Source: Halanaerobium congolense (lineage in GTDB: Bacteria; Bacillota; Halanaerobiia; Halanaerobiales; Halanaerobiaceae). Taken from it: 55,398 bases of DNA. The notes beneath the pieces were generated by a model, which was not told the DNA's origin, ran no database searches, and saw only the letters and a list, made by a program, of their open reading frames with translations. The stretch lies in NCBI RefSeq assembly GCF_004366375.1, contig NZ_SOEF01000015.1, positions 9,115 to 64,512 of the forward strand, given 5' to 3'. How positions within the stretch are numbered: position 1 is the stretch's first letter; each line of letters starts with the position of its first letter. Both the position numbers and the translations under genes were made by a program. Shown piece by piece: positions 16,852 through 26,373 of the stretch.

Positions 16852-18687
16852 TCAATTCTTATTTATTTTAATTTTACTTATTATTTCTAATTCTTTGTCA
16901 TTACTTTTTAATTCATATATAATTTTCTTGCTCTTAAGCAGCTGATTCCAATTATAAGAAACAAAACTTTCTGCAACTCTTATTTTACCTAAATTTTTAT
17001 TATCATTAATCTCAATAGTCATTATTACATTTTCAAAATAGCATTTAACCTTATTATTTGTTATTAATTTTATATCAGTAAAGGTTGGAGCTAATTGAAA
17101 AAATGACTCTAATTTATTTTCACTTTCATTTTTGAAATTTATCTCATCATATAATATTATTCCATTATTAATATCAAGCTGTCTTTTATGAGTATTGCCT
17201 TTATAATCAATATTTGAAGCCTTAACTGAAGTTAAATCATCATCCTGTTTATAATGCAATAATTTTGATTTGCTAGTTTTAGAAACTCTAAAATTATCCA
17301 CAAGCCTACTTTTATTATTTTCATTAATACTAATAGTATTATGACTTCTAGTGCTTTTAAAGTATTCTCTAAATTCTGGATCATGATAACTATATACTCC
17401 TGGATCAATTAAAAGAGCTTCCCTACCTGCATATAATTCAAAGCTTAATTCGTCAGAATGGCTGTGTCCGGGACAGTGTTTGGGGTTTATGGAATCAAAA
17501 TCAAAAACTAGATATCTATCTTCTTTATTCCAGCCATCTCTATAAATAAAATAACCAGCATCTTTAAATAGTTTTTCTTTAACTGCTGGTTTACTAGAAT
17601 CCATATTTATATATTCTTCATATTCTTTTTTAGAAAATATACTTTTAAAATAATTTAATTCAGCACCCTGGGCACAGTATTTAAAGTCACTTCTATTAAA
17701 TAAATATGCTGCAACAGCCATTAATTCTTTTGGATTAATTGGATAGTCTTTAACTGAATCATTTAATAAAGGCAGCTGCAAATCAGGTCTGATTAAATTT
17801 AAAAGTGCATCAAACATTTCTGCAATAGTTTTGTATAAATCAAAGTCATAACTTATATTATTTCTCTTTAATAATAAGTGAATTTCCAGATAATCTTTGA
17901 GCGTCACCAGGTGATAACTGCTGCTTCTCTCATCCTGCAGGCCATCATTTAATACTTCAATATTTTTTCGCCTGCTTAATATCTTCAAACCTTTTTGAAA
18001 CCATTCATCTGCTTCTTTTACTTTAAAAAAGACACCGGCAAAAATCAAGGCTTTAGCATCACTTGTTAAATGATTATTATTTAGATCATACTCTAAATTT
18101 GAACTCAAAAAAGTAGCCTGTTCAAAAATAGATTTTTTTATTTTCTTATATATTTCTTTAGAAATAAGATTTTCCTTTTCTAAATAACTAATTGCATTAA
18201 TCCAATTAACAATTCTTCGAGAAATAGGGTAAGGATCCCAGGAAATATTTTGACCAAACTTTGTATTGCACACCCAATTATTCATTAAAGATAATAATTT
18301 ATCAATGTATTTTTGGTTTTGATTTTTATTATATTCTCCAATTAAAAGGGATGCATAATTAAAATAATTTAATTCATATAACCATAAAGTAGAATATTCA
18401 TCAGCTATCCTATTCCAGATAATTTCATTAAAATTATGCTTTTTATTTAAAAATTGAAATTCATTATTCAATATTTTATCAGCTTTAATCTGATCAGAAT
18501 CAAAAAAGTTATTGAATAAAGGTGAAAAACTACTATTGACAATAATTTCATCTTCTACAGAATAAAATGACTTCAATAATAATTCACTTTTATAAATAAA
18601 GTTGTTTTTTATTATTTTTAACAGCCTATAAAACAATTGTTTTGGCGATATTCGTTTTATTATATAAAAATAATCAATTAATTTCAT
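16852..18687 (-). CDS. Heparinase II/III family protein
   Basis: 611 residues: an N-terminal all-helical (alpha/alpha toroid) domain with WDPYPISRRIVNWINAISYL and LNNNHLTSDAKALIFAGVFF, then a C-terminal beta-sandwich domain with CPGHSHSDELSFELYAGRE and FKSTRSHNTISINENNKSR. The His and Tyr residues of the lyase centre lie in these two stretches. The family cleaves uronic-acid polymers by beta-elimination. In polysaccharide loci such proteins often trim or modify the nascent polymer. ManNAcA made by the nearby wecB/wecC is a candidate substrate sugar. There is no clear signal peptide. ATG 18687 follows GGGAAGG at 5 bases. Confidence 0.85.
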   Translation of the reverse strand: MKLIDYFYIIKRISPKQLFYRLLKIIKNNFIYKSELLLKSFYSVEDEIIVNSSFSPLFNNFFDSDQIKADKILNNEFQFLNKKHNFNEIIWNRIADEYSTLWLYELNYFNYASLLIGEYNKNQNQKYIDKLLSLMNNWVCNTKFGQNISWDPYPISRRIVNWINAISYLEKENLISKEIYKKIKKSIFEQATFLSSNLEYDLNNNHLTSDAKALIFAGVFFKVKEADEWFQKGLKILSRRKNIEVLNDGLQDERSSSYHLVTLKDYLEIHLLLKRNNISYDFDLYKTIAEMFDALLNLIRPDLQLPLLNDSVKDYPINPKELMAVAAYLFNRSDFKYCAQGAELNYFKSIFSKKEYEEYINMDSSKPAVKEKLFKDAGYFIYRDGWNKEDRYLVFDFDSINPKHCPGHSHSDELSFELYAGREALLIDPGVYSYHDPEFREYFKSTRSHNTISINENNKSRLVDNFRVSKTSKSKLLHYKQDDDLTSVKASNIDYKGNTHKRQLDINNGIILYDEINFKNESENKLESFFQLAPTFTDIKLITNNKVKCYFENVIMTIEINDNKNLGKIRVAESFVSYNWNQLLKSKKIIYELKSNDKELEIISKIKINKN

Positions 18688-18716
18688 ATTTGCCTTCCCT
18701 ATTTCAAAAAAAATAT

Positions 18717-19829
18717 TTAATTAAAATCCTTTAATATTCGTTTTGCTATTCTATAACTTGCCTGACCATCACCATAAGGATTAGAAGCCTGTGACATTTT
18801 AAGATAAGCCTGCTCATCATTTAATAGTTCATTGGCTGTATTGTAGATAGCTGCTTTATCTGTACCTACTTTTTTTACAGTACCAGCATTAACAGCTTCT
18901 GGTCTTTCAGTAGTATCTCTTAGAACTAATACAGGTTTACCTAATGAAGGTGCTTCTTCCTGGATTCCACCTGAATCTGTTAAGATCAAATATGATTTAT
19001 TCATTAAATTAATGAAAGGCTCGTAATCAAGTGGTTCAATTAAATGTACTCGAGCTGCATCTTCAAACTTTTCAGCAGCCAGTTCCCTGATTACTGGATT
19101 TAGGTGAACTGGAAAAACAACTTCTGCTTCATCATTTTCTTTTAAGACATCATTGATTGCATCAAAAATATTCTCCATTGGCTTACCCAGATTTTCTCTA
19201 CGGTGAGCTGTTAATAAGATAATCTTTTTGTTGGCAAAATCAATGCTTTTTAATAATTCATCTGCAAACTGATAATTATCATCTACTACATCTAATAAAG
19301 CATCAATAACTGTATTTCCTGTCACAGTTATCTTTTCTGGATCAACATTTTCTTTTAAGAGATTTTCTTTTGCTAACTCAGTTGGAGCAAAGTGCAGATC
19401 TGCAATAACTCCAGTGAGATGCCTGTTCATTTCCTCAGGAAAGGGAGAGTATTTGTTATGGGTTCTAAGACCTGCTTCAACATGGCCCACCTTTATCTGC
19501 TGATATAAGGCTCCCAAAGAGGAAACAAAGGTCGTAGAAGTATCTCCGTGAACTAATACTAGATCTGGTTTTTCTTTTTCGTAAACTTCTTTAATCCCCA
19601 TTAATACTCTGGCAGTTACTCCACTTAGAGTCTGTTTATCTTTCATAATATTTAAATCATAATCAGGTGTGATCTCAAATAATTCTAATACCTGATCCAG
19701 CATTTCTCTATGCTGTGCTGTCACTGTTACAATTGTTTCTATATCCTCTTCTTTTTTTAAGGCTTTAACTACTGGTGCCATTTTTATTGCTTCTGGTCTG
19801 GTACCAAAAACAGTCATTACTTTAATCAT
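18717..19829 (-). CDS. wecB: UDP-N-acetylglucosamine 2-epimerase (non-hydrolysing)
   Basis: 370 residues and full length. It interconverts UDP-GlcNAc and UDP-ManNAc in the cytoplasm. Family motifs are VFGTRPEAIKMAPVVKAL, VHGDTSTTFVSSLGALYQ, GHVEAGLRTHNKYSPFPEEM and LTDSGGIQEEAPSLGKPVL. It lies 28 bp after wecC, the next enzyme in the route to UDP-ManNAcA, in an operon arrangement. The start ATG 19829 has GGAGG 6 bases upstream. Confidence 0.93.
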   Translation of the reverse strand: MIKVMTVFGTRPEAIKMAPVVKALKKEEDIETIVTVTAQHREMLDQVLELFEITPDYDLNIMKDKQTLSGVTARVLMGIKEVYEKEKPDLVLVHGDTSTTFVSSLGALYQQIKVGHVEAGLRTHNKYSPFPEEMNRHLTGVIADLHFAPTELAKENLLKENVDPEKITVTGNTVIDALLDVVDDNYQFADELLKSIDFANKKIILLTAHRRENLGKPMENIFDAINDVLKENDEAEVVFPVHLNPVIRELAAEKFEDAARVHLIEPLDYEPFINLMNKSYLILTDSGGIQEEAPSLGKPVLVLRDTTERPEAVNAGTVKKVGTDKAAIYNTANELLNDEQAYLKMSQASNPYGDGQASYRIAKRILKDFN

Positions 19830-19857
19830 TATTAACCTCCATTACAATAGCGAATAT

Positions 19858-21174
19858 TTATTTATCGAGTTCAGCTACTCCATATTCTTTATGCCAGGCA
19901 TAGTCAGAATAATCTCCGATTTTGATAACTTTAAAACCTGCTTTTTCCCATTTTTCTTTATCTAAGATATTTTTAGTATCATAAACTTTAGTATTTCTCA
20001 TTTTAGGAGCAAGATTGGCTGGATCAAGATCTTCAAATTCATTATGGTCAGCTCCAATGATTATAATATCTGATCCGGAAACTGATTTTTCTAATTCATT
20101 TAGACCATATTCGCTTTTTTGAGGTTCTGAAATATGAGGATCATAAATACCTAAGTCAATGTTTTCCGATTCAAGTATTTCTATTATCTCTAATATCGGA
20201 CTTTCTCTTAAATCATCCACATTACCTTTATAAGTTATGCCAAAGATAGATATTTTAGGATCACCGATACCAAATAATATTTCTTTAACATTTCTAACTA
20301 CAAATTCCGGCATACTGTCATTAATATTTCTCGATAATTCTATCATCTTTGCTTTCTCTGGTGCACTTTCTACAATAAACCAGGGATCAACTGCCAAGCA
20401 GTGGCCACCAACACCAGGTCCTGGTAGATGAACATTTACTCTTGGGTGTTTATTTGCTAAAGCTATTGCTTCCCAGATATCTATTTTATTTTCTTCTGCT
20501 ATTTTTGCAAGTTCATTTGCCAGAGCTATATTAACATCACGATATGTATTTTCCATTAATTTTACCATTTCAGCTGTTGTAGCATCTGTTATGTACATAT
20601 TAGCCTGAACAAAGCTTTTATAAATTTTTCTTGCTTTTAAAGCTGATTTTTCATTGATTCCACCAATAATTCGGTTGTTATTTACCAACTCCTGAATAAT
20701 TTGACCTGGTAATACTCTTTCCGGACAGTGAGCCACAAACAGTTCTTCTCCTAATTCTAAATTAGATTTTTCTAAAATAGGTAAAACCACATCTTCTGTA
20801 GTTCTGGGAGCTATAGTTGATTCAATTATAACCAGATTATCTTTTTTAAGATAAGGTAGAATACTTTCAGTTGCATCTTTTACATATTCTAAGTTGGCAG
20901 TTTTATTTTCGGTTAACGGTGTAGGTACTGCAATAATAAATACATCTGCTTCTACCGGTTCCAAAGAAGCACTTAAATTACCTTCCATTACTGCACCTTT
21001 AACCATTTCTTTTAAACCCGGTTCTTCTATATGAATATCTCCATCATTAATTGTATCTATCACATGGTCCTGCACATCTACTCCGACTACCTGATGACCA
21101 TTTACAGCAAACATAGTTGCAGTTGGTAATCCAATATAACCCAGCCCAACACAGCATATTTTTTCTTTTGTCAT
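19858..21174 (-). CDS. wecC: UDP-N-acetyl-D-mannosamine dehydrogenase
   Basis: 438 residues. It oxidises UDP-ManNAc to UDP-ManNAcA using NAD. The sequence shows the Rossmann motif VGLGYIGLPTATMFAVNGH, the three domains of the UDP-glucose/GDP-mannose dehydrogenase family and GPGVGGHCLAVDPWF with the active-site Cys. Members of the family also include UDP-GalNAc/GlcNAc dehydrogenases, so specificity is inferred from the neighbouring wecB. ATG 21174 is chosen because GGAGTG lies 6 bases upstream; the GTG of that site would be an alternative start adding three codons. Confidence 0.92.
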   Translation of the reverse strand: MTKEKICCVGLGYIGLPTATMFAVNGHQVVGVDVQDHVIDTINDGDIHIEEPGLKEMVKGAVMEGNLSASLEPVEADVFIIAVPTPLTENKTANLEYVKDATESILPYLKKDNLVIIESTIAPRTTEDVVLPILEKSNLELGEELFVAHCPERVLPGQIIQELVNNNRIIGGINEKSALKARKIYKSFVQANMYITDATTAEMVKLMENTYRDVNIALANELAKIAEENKIDIWEAIALANKHPRVNVHLPGPGVGGHCLAVDPWFIVESAPEKAKMIELSRNINDSMPEFVVRNVKEILFGIGDPKISIFGITYKGNVDDLRESPILEIIEILESENIDLGIYDPHISEPQKSEYGLNELEKSVSGSDIIIIGADHNEFEDLDPANLAPKMRNTKVYDTKNILDKEKWEKAGFKVIKIGDYSDYAWHKEYGVAELDK

Positions 21175-21188
21175 TTTATCCACTCCAA

Positions 21189-22424
21189 TTATTTAGATAA
21201 TGTATAATTGATTGCTTCCAGAAAGTCAGCAGCAATTTTCTCTGTTGTATGATATTTTTCTACATACTCTCTGCCATTTTCAGCATATTGTCGACCCTCT
21301 TTATCAATATTCTGATACAAATTTCTAATAGTCTCAGCAAGTTTCCTAGGTTTATGTGGTTCAAGAGTAATACCTGCTTTAGCCTTAGTGATTAAGCTTC
21401 CTCTCACATTAGATGCAAAAACAATGGGCTTTTTAGCTGCCATATAATCATAAAATTTATTTTTACTAATACCATATTCAAAGGCTTTGCGGTCCATTAG
21501 GCCACAAAATAAAATATCTGATTTTTTTAAAATTAAAGGAATATAATCACGAGGTTGTTTATCAATCATAACTACATTATCAAGTTCTTCAACTTCAATA
21601 ATATTTTCTAACTTTTCTTTTTCTCCCCCGCCGCCAACTATCACAAACTTAAAGTTATCTATGTCTCTTAAATATTTAGCAGCTTTAACAAAGGTAGGCA
21701 ATCCTTCACTTTTTGATAGTGCTCCAGTATAAGTAACACAAAAATTATTATTCAATATATTATTTAAACGGTCAGATAGTATTTCATCACTCATTTTCTT
21801 GTTTTTATCAAATCTTTCTAAGTCCAAACCATGGGGGATATGGAACACCTTATCCCGATTAGTATTATATTTTTCTGCCATGTACTCATCAGCAAAAGGG
21901 GCAGTAGTTATAATTGCATCGGCTAGAGAATAATACTTTTTTTCTATTGATTCAAAATATGTAAATATCATTTTCCTCAATAATCCACTGAAGTCTTCGT
22001 ACATACTCAAAGGCCAAAGATCTCTAACTTCAACAATAAATTTAGCATTATATTTTTGACTTAGTTTATAACCACTCATCCAGGCGAAGGGATGAACTGA
22101 AGAAGCAATTACTACATCTGGTTCTTCCTGAAAATCTCTATAATTAGCAGTTTTTCTTTTATAATCCTGATAATTTAAAAATCTCCCCAGTGTACCTTTA
22201 TAGGCAGGTTTTGTTTTAAATCTTATAAATTCAAATTTATCATTAAATTTCTTTTTATTTACTTCATCTTGAAAGTAATAATTTTTATTTCTTGTGTCAT
22301 ATGATGAGGCCATTACACTAATATGATGTCCCTCTTCTGAAAGCTGTTCTGCTAACTCAAAATGCCTTCCTCCACCACCAACATCAGGTGCACTGGCGTG
22401 ATGATTAAGTAATAATATGTTAAT
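21189..22424 (-). CDS. Glycosyltransferase family 4, unusual ATT/ATC start
   Basis: About 411 residues, GT-B fold. Donor-side features are FCVTYTGALSKSEGLPTFVK, KFVIVGGGGEKEKLE and KNKFYDYMAAKKPIVFASN. The first ATG (22313) would cut off the N-terminal Rossmann strand. The frame remains open upstream and encodes INILLLNHHASAPDVGGGGR, then HFELAEQLSEEGHHIS, the normal start of this family. The only initiation codons near the strong ribosome site (AAAGGGAG) are ATT 22424-22422 or ATC 22430-22428; no ATG, GTG or TTG fits. The product probably transfers one sugar of the repeat unit. Confidence 0.8.
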   Translation of the reverse strand: MNILLLNHHASAPDVGGGGRHFELAEQLSEEGHHISVMASSYDTRNKNYYFQDEVNKKKFNDKFEFIRFKTKPAYKGTLGRFLNYQDYKRKTANYRDFQEEPDVVIASSVHPFAWMSGYKLSQKYNAKFIVEVRDLWPLSMYEDFSGLLRKMIFTYFESIEKKYYSLADAIITTAPFADEYMAEKYNTNRDKVFHIPHGLDLERFDKNKKMSDEILSDRLNNILNNNFCVTYTGALSKSEGLPTFVKAAKYLRDIDNFKFVIVGGGGEKEKLENIIEVEELDNVVMIDKQPRDYIPLILKKSDILFCGLMDRKAFEYGISKNKFYDYMAAKKPIVFASNVRGSLITKAKAGITLEPHKPRKLAETIRNLYQNIDKEGRQYAENGREYVEKYHTTEKIAADFLEAINYTLSK

Positions 22425-22498
22425 TTTGATCCACTCCCTTTACTTCCCACAAATCTCAAAATATCTGAGTACTATGTATTTAAATAATAACTTGTTAA

Positions 22499-23233
22499 CT
22501 ATTTTCTAATATGTTTTGGGGCTTCAATATTTTCTATAGAAGCTATAGTAGCTTCATCAGGTTTCAAAACCTTAAATTCTACTTTTTGATTATAAACATT
22601 ACCAATAAAGTCCTCAAATTCAAAAATTAAAGAAAAAGAGTCACCATGTTCTTTTGTTTCAGCATAATTACTAATAATAATTTTATAGATTTTTTCTTCT
22701 TCCTGTTTTAATACATTAACTGAGGTTTGAATGGTTTTTTCATTAGTAGAATACAACTCAGAATTAGAATCCAGCTTCAATTTGTGACCATTAAATTTTG
22801 CAAAATTCCTTTTAATTTTCAAATCAACAATATTTCCTAAACCAATATTTTTAACTTTGATAAGAATTTTATTTTTAGTTAGCATTCTTTTCAAATCTTG
22901 ATTTCCTAAAACAAAGTTCTTATTAAAATCAATTTTATGTTTCTCTTCTTCAATTTCACTAAATAAAATTGATTCAAAAACTAAATATGGTATTATTGAC
23001 AAACGATTTTTTTCATCTTGTAGCTCTGTATTTTTCTTTAATGTCATGTAAAGAACATATAAAGTAATAAATCCAGTTATAATACCTCCAGAATAACTCC
23101 CGAAAAAACTCATCCAATTTTCTGCTTCAAAACTAGTTAAATAAGGAAAATCAAGAATAAGATTATTAATAATAAATGGGAGTGAAAATGGAAAAACAAA
23201 CATTAAAAAAATTAAAAGAATTAATATCAACAT
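22499..23233 (-). CDS. Small membrane protein, unknown
   Basis: About 244 residues. The first ~75 hold two hydrophobic segments (LILILLIFLMFVFPFSLPFI, GGIITGFITLYVLYMTLKK), followed by a charged linker and a beta-rich cytoplasmic domain (ILIKVKNIGLGNIVDLKIKR, FSLIFEFEDFIGNVYNQKV). This two-TM plus beta domain form is common among hypothetical proteins in defence or surface loci. No family is recognised. ATG 23233 is preferred (GGGGCGAG 8 bases upstream) over TTG 23251. It sits 28 bp after the helical protein below, so it may belong to the same inserted block. Confidence 0.55.
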   Translation of the reverse strand: MLILILLIFLMFVFPFSLPFIINNLILDFPYLTSFEAENWMSFFGSYSGGIITGFITLYVLYMTLKKNTELQDEKNRLSIIPYLVFESILFSEIEEEKHKIDFNKNFVLGNQDLKRMLTKNKILIKVKNIGLGNIVDLKIKRNFAKFNGHKLKLDSNSELYSTNEKTIQTSVNVLKQEEEKIYKIIISNYAETKEHGDSFSLIFEFEDFIGNVYNQKVEFKVLKPDEATIASIENIEAPKHIRK

Positions 23234-23261
23234 CACAATTTCTCGCCCCAAATAAATATTA

Positions 23262-24740
23262 TTATAATAAAGAATTAATTTTTCGAACTATCTCCGGCTC
23301 CTCAAAACTATCATGAAATCTCAACCATAGCCTCTGGTCGCTGAAAACATCAGCAAACCTTTCTTGTAGCAAAATTGAGATAACAATCTCTTTTTCCTGA
23401 ACAATAGTTGCTAAAATATAAACTTTAGTCAGAAAAACAAAATAAGCAGCCCTGGCTCCTTTAAAACTTTCATGCCAGCTATAAGCTGCAGTTTCGTATT
23501 CTTTTAGCACACTTTTTAATTCACTTTCAGCATCAGCAGCATTTTCTAAAGTCAAAAAATAATAGTGGTAAACAAAGCTATAATAATTAGTGTAAACTAA
23601 TTTGTCTATATATTCTTCCTCTGCAACCAGTTCAGCTAAATAAGAATCCCACTCTTTCTTAATCCAGCTGCATAAATAAAATTGCTCTACAGAAGTTGTA
23701 TTTTCAATAAAAATCTTCAGAAATAATTGATTGGCTTCTAAATTATTTTCACTGTGATACTGATTCAAATTAATGGTATCTAAATATAAATCAAAATAAC
23801 CTTGATTTAATTGGGCTAAGACCAATGCCAGTAATTTTGAGAATGATTTCTCAGACTTAAATAAGTTAATCATCTCTCTAAAAAAAATCTTATCAGTCAA
23901 AGCCAATTCTTTTAACTTTCCAGTCAGAATCTCAGTCTCAGCATCAGTCAACTTCAGATCATCAGATTTAAATAACTGCCGCAGCAGTTCTAAAAGCAGC
24001 CATTTATTATCCTGAATATAATTAATTGAATCTCTAATCTGCTGTTCAGTAAATAAATTAAAATAAGCTAAAATTTCAATTGGATCAGTTTTGGTACTCA
24101 AAGAATCCAGTAGAATAGATATCTCAAGCTGAGCAGCAAAGCTTATAATAGATCTAAACAATACCGGAAAAGCAAAGATATTAATTCCATCTTCAAGGCC
24201 TCTTATAAAATTATATGCATAACTAAAATTTAAGTCTTCAATTGCACAATAAAATTCATCTATATTTCTAGTTTCAAGTTGATTATATTTTTTTAAGTCA
24301 TCTAAACTAAATTTGTTATATTTAAGCATAAACTGAAGCTGTTCTTTAACCCATTTAATTTCAACTGACGAATAGTCATTTAAGTTAATGATGCCATTAC
24401 ATTCTAATCTTAATATATCACGAAGATATACTGCAAGAATCAACTTTTTTAAATCGTCTTTTTCAACAGCTTCTGCAAAATATTTTCTAATTTCTTTGAT
24501 TATCTCAGCTAATCGAATAAGATCTTTTTCTCTTAACTCGGCATCTGCATAATTAGCATAGCGATTAGTAAAATTCACTATTTTAACTACTTTATTTCTC
24601 AAATTTTCGGGAAAGGATTCAGTTAAAATTTCTTCAGTACTCTTATCAGAAAACTCAACCTCTAAAAAATCAAAATAAGATTTATTTCCAACTCCTGGCA
24701 GTTTAGAAAGTCCCTTTTTTACTAATTGGTCTTTAGTCAT
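23262..24740 (-). CDS. Helical protein with HhH-like N-terminus, VPA1262 partner
   Basis: 492 residues, not recognised. The N-terminus (KKGLSKLPGVGNKSYFDFLE) resembles a helix-hairpin-helix, a DNA-backbone-binding motif. The rest is almost wholly alpha-helical, rich in Leu, Glu and Lys, with no catalytic motif I can name. It overlaps the end of the VPA1262-family gene by 8 bases, so the two are translationally coupled and probably act together. A function in nucleic-acid binding or as a regulatory partner is inference. Confidence 0.6.
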   Translation of the reverse strand: MTKDQLVKKGLSKLPGVGNKSYFDFLEVEFSDKSTEEILTESFPENLRNKVVKIVNFTNRYANYADAELREKDLIRLAEIIKEIRKYFAEAVEKDDLKKLILAVYLRDILRLECNGIINLNDYSSVEIKWVKEQLQFMLKYNKFSLDDLKKYNQLETRNIDEFYCAIEDLNFSYAYNFIRGLEDGINIFAFPVLFRSIISFAAQLEISILLDSLSTKTDPIEILAYFNLFTEQQIRDSINYIQDNKWLLLELLRQLFKSDDLKLTDAETEILTGKLKELALTDKIFFREMINLFKSEKSFSKLLALVLAQLNQGYFDLYLDTINLNQYHSENNLEANQLFLKIFIENTTSVEQFYLCSWIKKEWDSYLAELVAEEEYIDKLVYTNYYSFVYHYYFLTLENAADAESELKSVLKEYETAAYSWHESFKGARAAYFVFLTKVYILATIVQEKEIVISILLQERFADVFSDQRLWLRFHDSFEEPEIVRKINSLL

Positions 24741-26342
24741 CTTTTGAACACCACACTAAAGTATCATCGCCAGCAGCAGTGAGTTCATCCCAGAGATCAT
24801 TAAACTCATCTAAAATAATTTGAGGATTATTAAGCTTCTGTAAGATATGATGATTTTTACCCAATCCATTAACTGAAGTTCCCAGAGACCAGACTGCAGG
24901 TTTATGTAGTCTATCAGAATAGGGGAATAATAAAAAGCGGTCATGAAAATTCCAGCCATAATTATTATTTCTTACTCTGAATTCTAAATTTAAAGCAAAA
25001 TTATCACTTGCAACTTTAAAGTAAGCTTTTTCTCTTCGAATCCATCTTTTCAAATTGGCATTTTTTATTCCCAATCTATTATTATGAATTTTCTTTGAGC
25101 TTTTATTGTAAGCTGTTATCGCTTTCAGAGGAACATTCCTGTATAGACAATGATAAAGAGTCTGCATTAAATCCTTATGATTTAAATAAGGATCCCAAAG
25201 ATAGGCTCCTTTTCTACCATGTTTTTCTATTAATTTTCTTATATCTTCTAAAGCTTTCTTCCTATCATCAATACCATTTTTCCCATACTGGATTATAGAT
25301 AAGTTTTGAGCAAGTCTTTTCTTTTCATTCTCATATTTGCGCTTTTTAATATGACTAAAATAATCTGAATATTTTTTGGAAGTTCTTTTTGAAAGTGACT
25401 TAAGTTTAATTTCAACTTTTTTCTCTTCGCATTTAATGGTTCTAATGACACTTTCAGCTTCAATTAATAATTCAAAGTTTTCTCCCAGATAAGAATTTAC
25501 AATATGAGCAGCTATTAAATTATTCTCCTGATTATAGATAATAAATTCATTCAAATTTTTAGAATTGCCAGTAGTGATAGAATTTTTATTTTTTAAAGTG
25601 TTTTTAGGATTATAAAAGCCCATTAGATTACCATCAAATTCATTTTTAGCTATTAAACTAAATTCTTCTTTGTTTTTAACTTCAGGATGCCAGATAAGCT
25701 TTAAATTACTCCCATTCCAATTTTCTTTGCTGCTGTTTTTATAAGTTAAGAGAGTAACTGGAAACTGAAAGATGATATTACCAACTCTATCTTTTATGAA
25801 AGTTAAATCAATAGGAATAATATCCCTTATTTTTTCAGCAGTTTTTTTGAATTCTTCTGGACTATTAAAAACTGAGTCAAATATATTTTTATCCTGATCA
25901 AAGAATTCTAAGATATAAGATCCATTGTAAAAGTTGTTTTTCAATACAGAGTTGACAGGAATTAATTTTGAACCATCTGAGCGAACAAACTGTTTAGGTA
26001 CAGAAATTAAATCAGCTATATTTAACTGATCTTTATCATCTGACCATTTGTCTTCTTCAATTAGTTTTTGATATTTGTTTTCTATTTCAGGAAGACTTTT
26101 ATATTCCTGACTTATTCCTAGAGAATATTCATTATTTATCTCAATGAGTCCATCTGTTAAAAAACCATCTTGATTAAGCTCAGGTTTATTTTCTTCTAAA
26201 ACAATTATTGTATATAAGTTTCTTGGCGTTTTGTGTTTTTTATTAAAAGCAAAGATGATTGTGACTTCAGCTCGTTGATAAAAACCTAGATTCCCTTTTC
26301 CAATTAGAAGGTTGTATTCTTTTAAGGAAACTTTTTATTCAT
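24733..26342 (-). CDS. VPA1262 family protein with apparent frameshift near start
   Basis: About 535 residues when reconstructed. The reading frame is open from a TAA at 26337-26335 to its end but has no usable start codon before TTG 25959. ATG 26342-26340 lies in another frame (MNKKFP then stop). A one-base slip in the AAAAAGTTT run joins it to VSLKEYNLLIGKGNLGFYQR, the expected N-terminus. The N-terminal domain resembles VPA1262 proteins. The C-terminal half has YLWDPYLNHKDLMQTLYHC, NFHDRFLLFPYSD and VWSLGTSVNGLGKNHHILQK, a PLD-like HxD/GTS pattern. It is inserted in the polysaccharide locus together with the helical gene and looks like a defence cassette. Confidence 0.6.
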
Positions 26343-26373
26343 TCTAATTCACAACCTTAATTACTTTTGTAAA

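Noticed and set aside
26325-26342. Programmed -1 frameshift at T AAA AAG
   Set aside because: The base before AAA is T, which is poor for P-site slippage, and no stimulating structure is clear; a mutation or read error is simpler.
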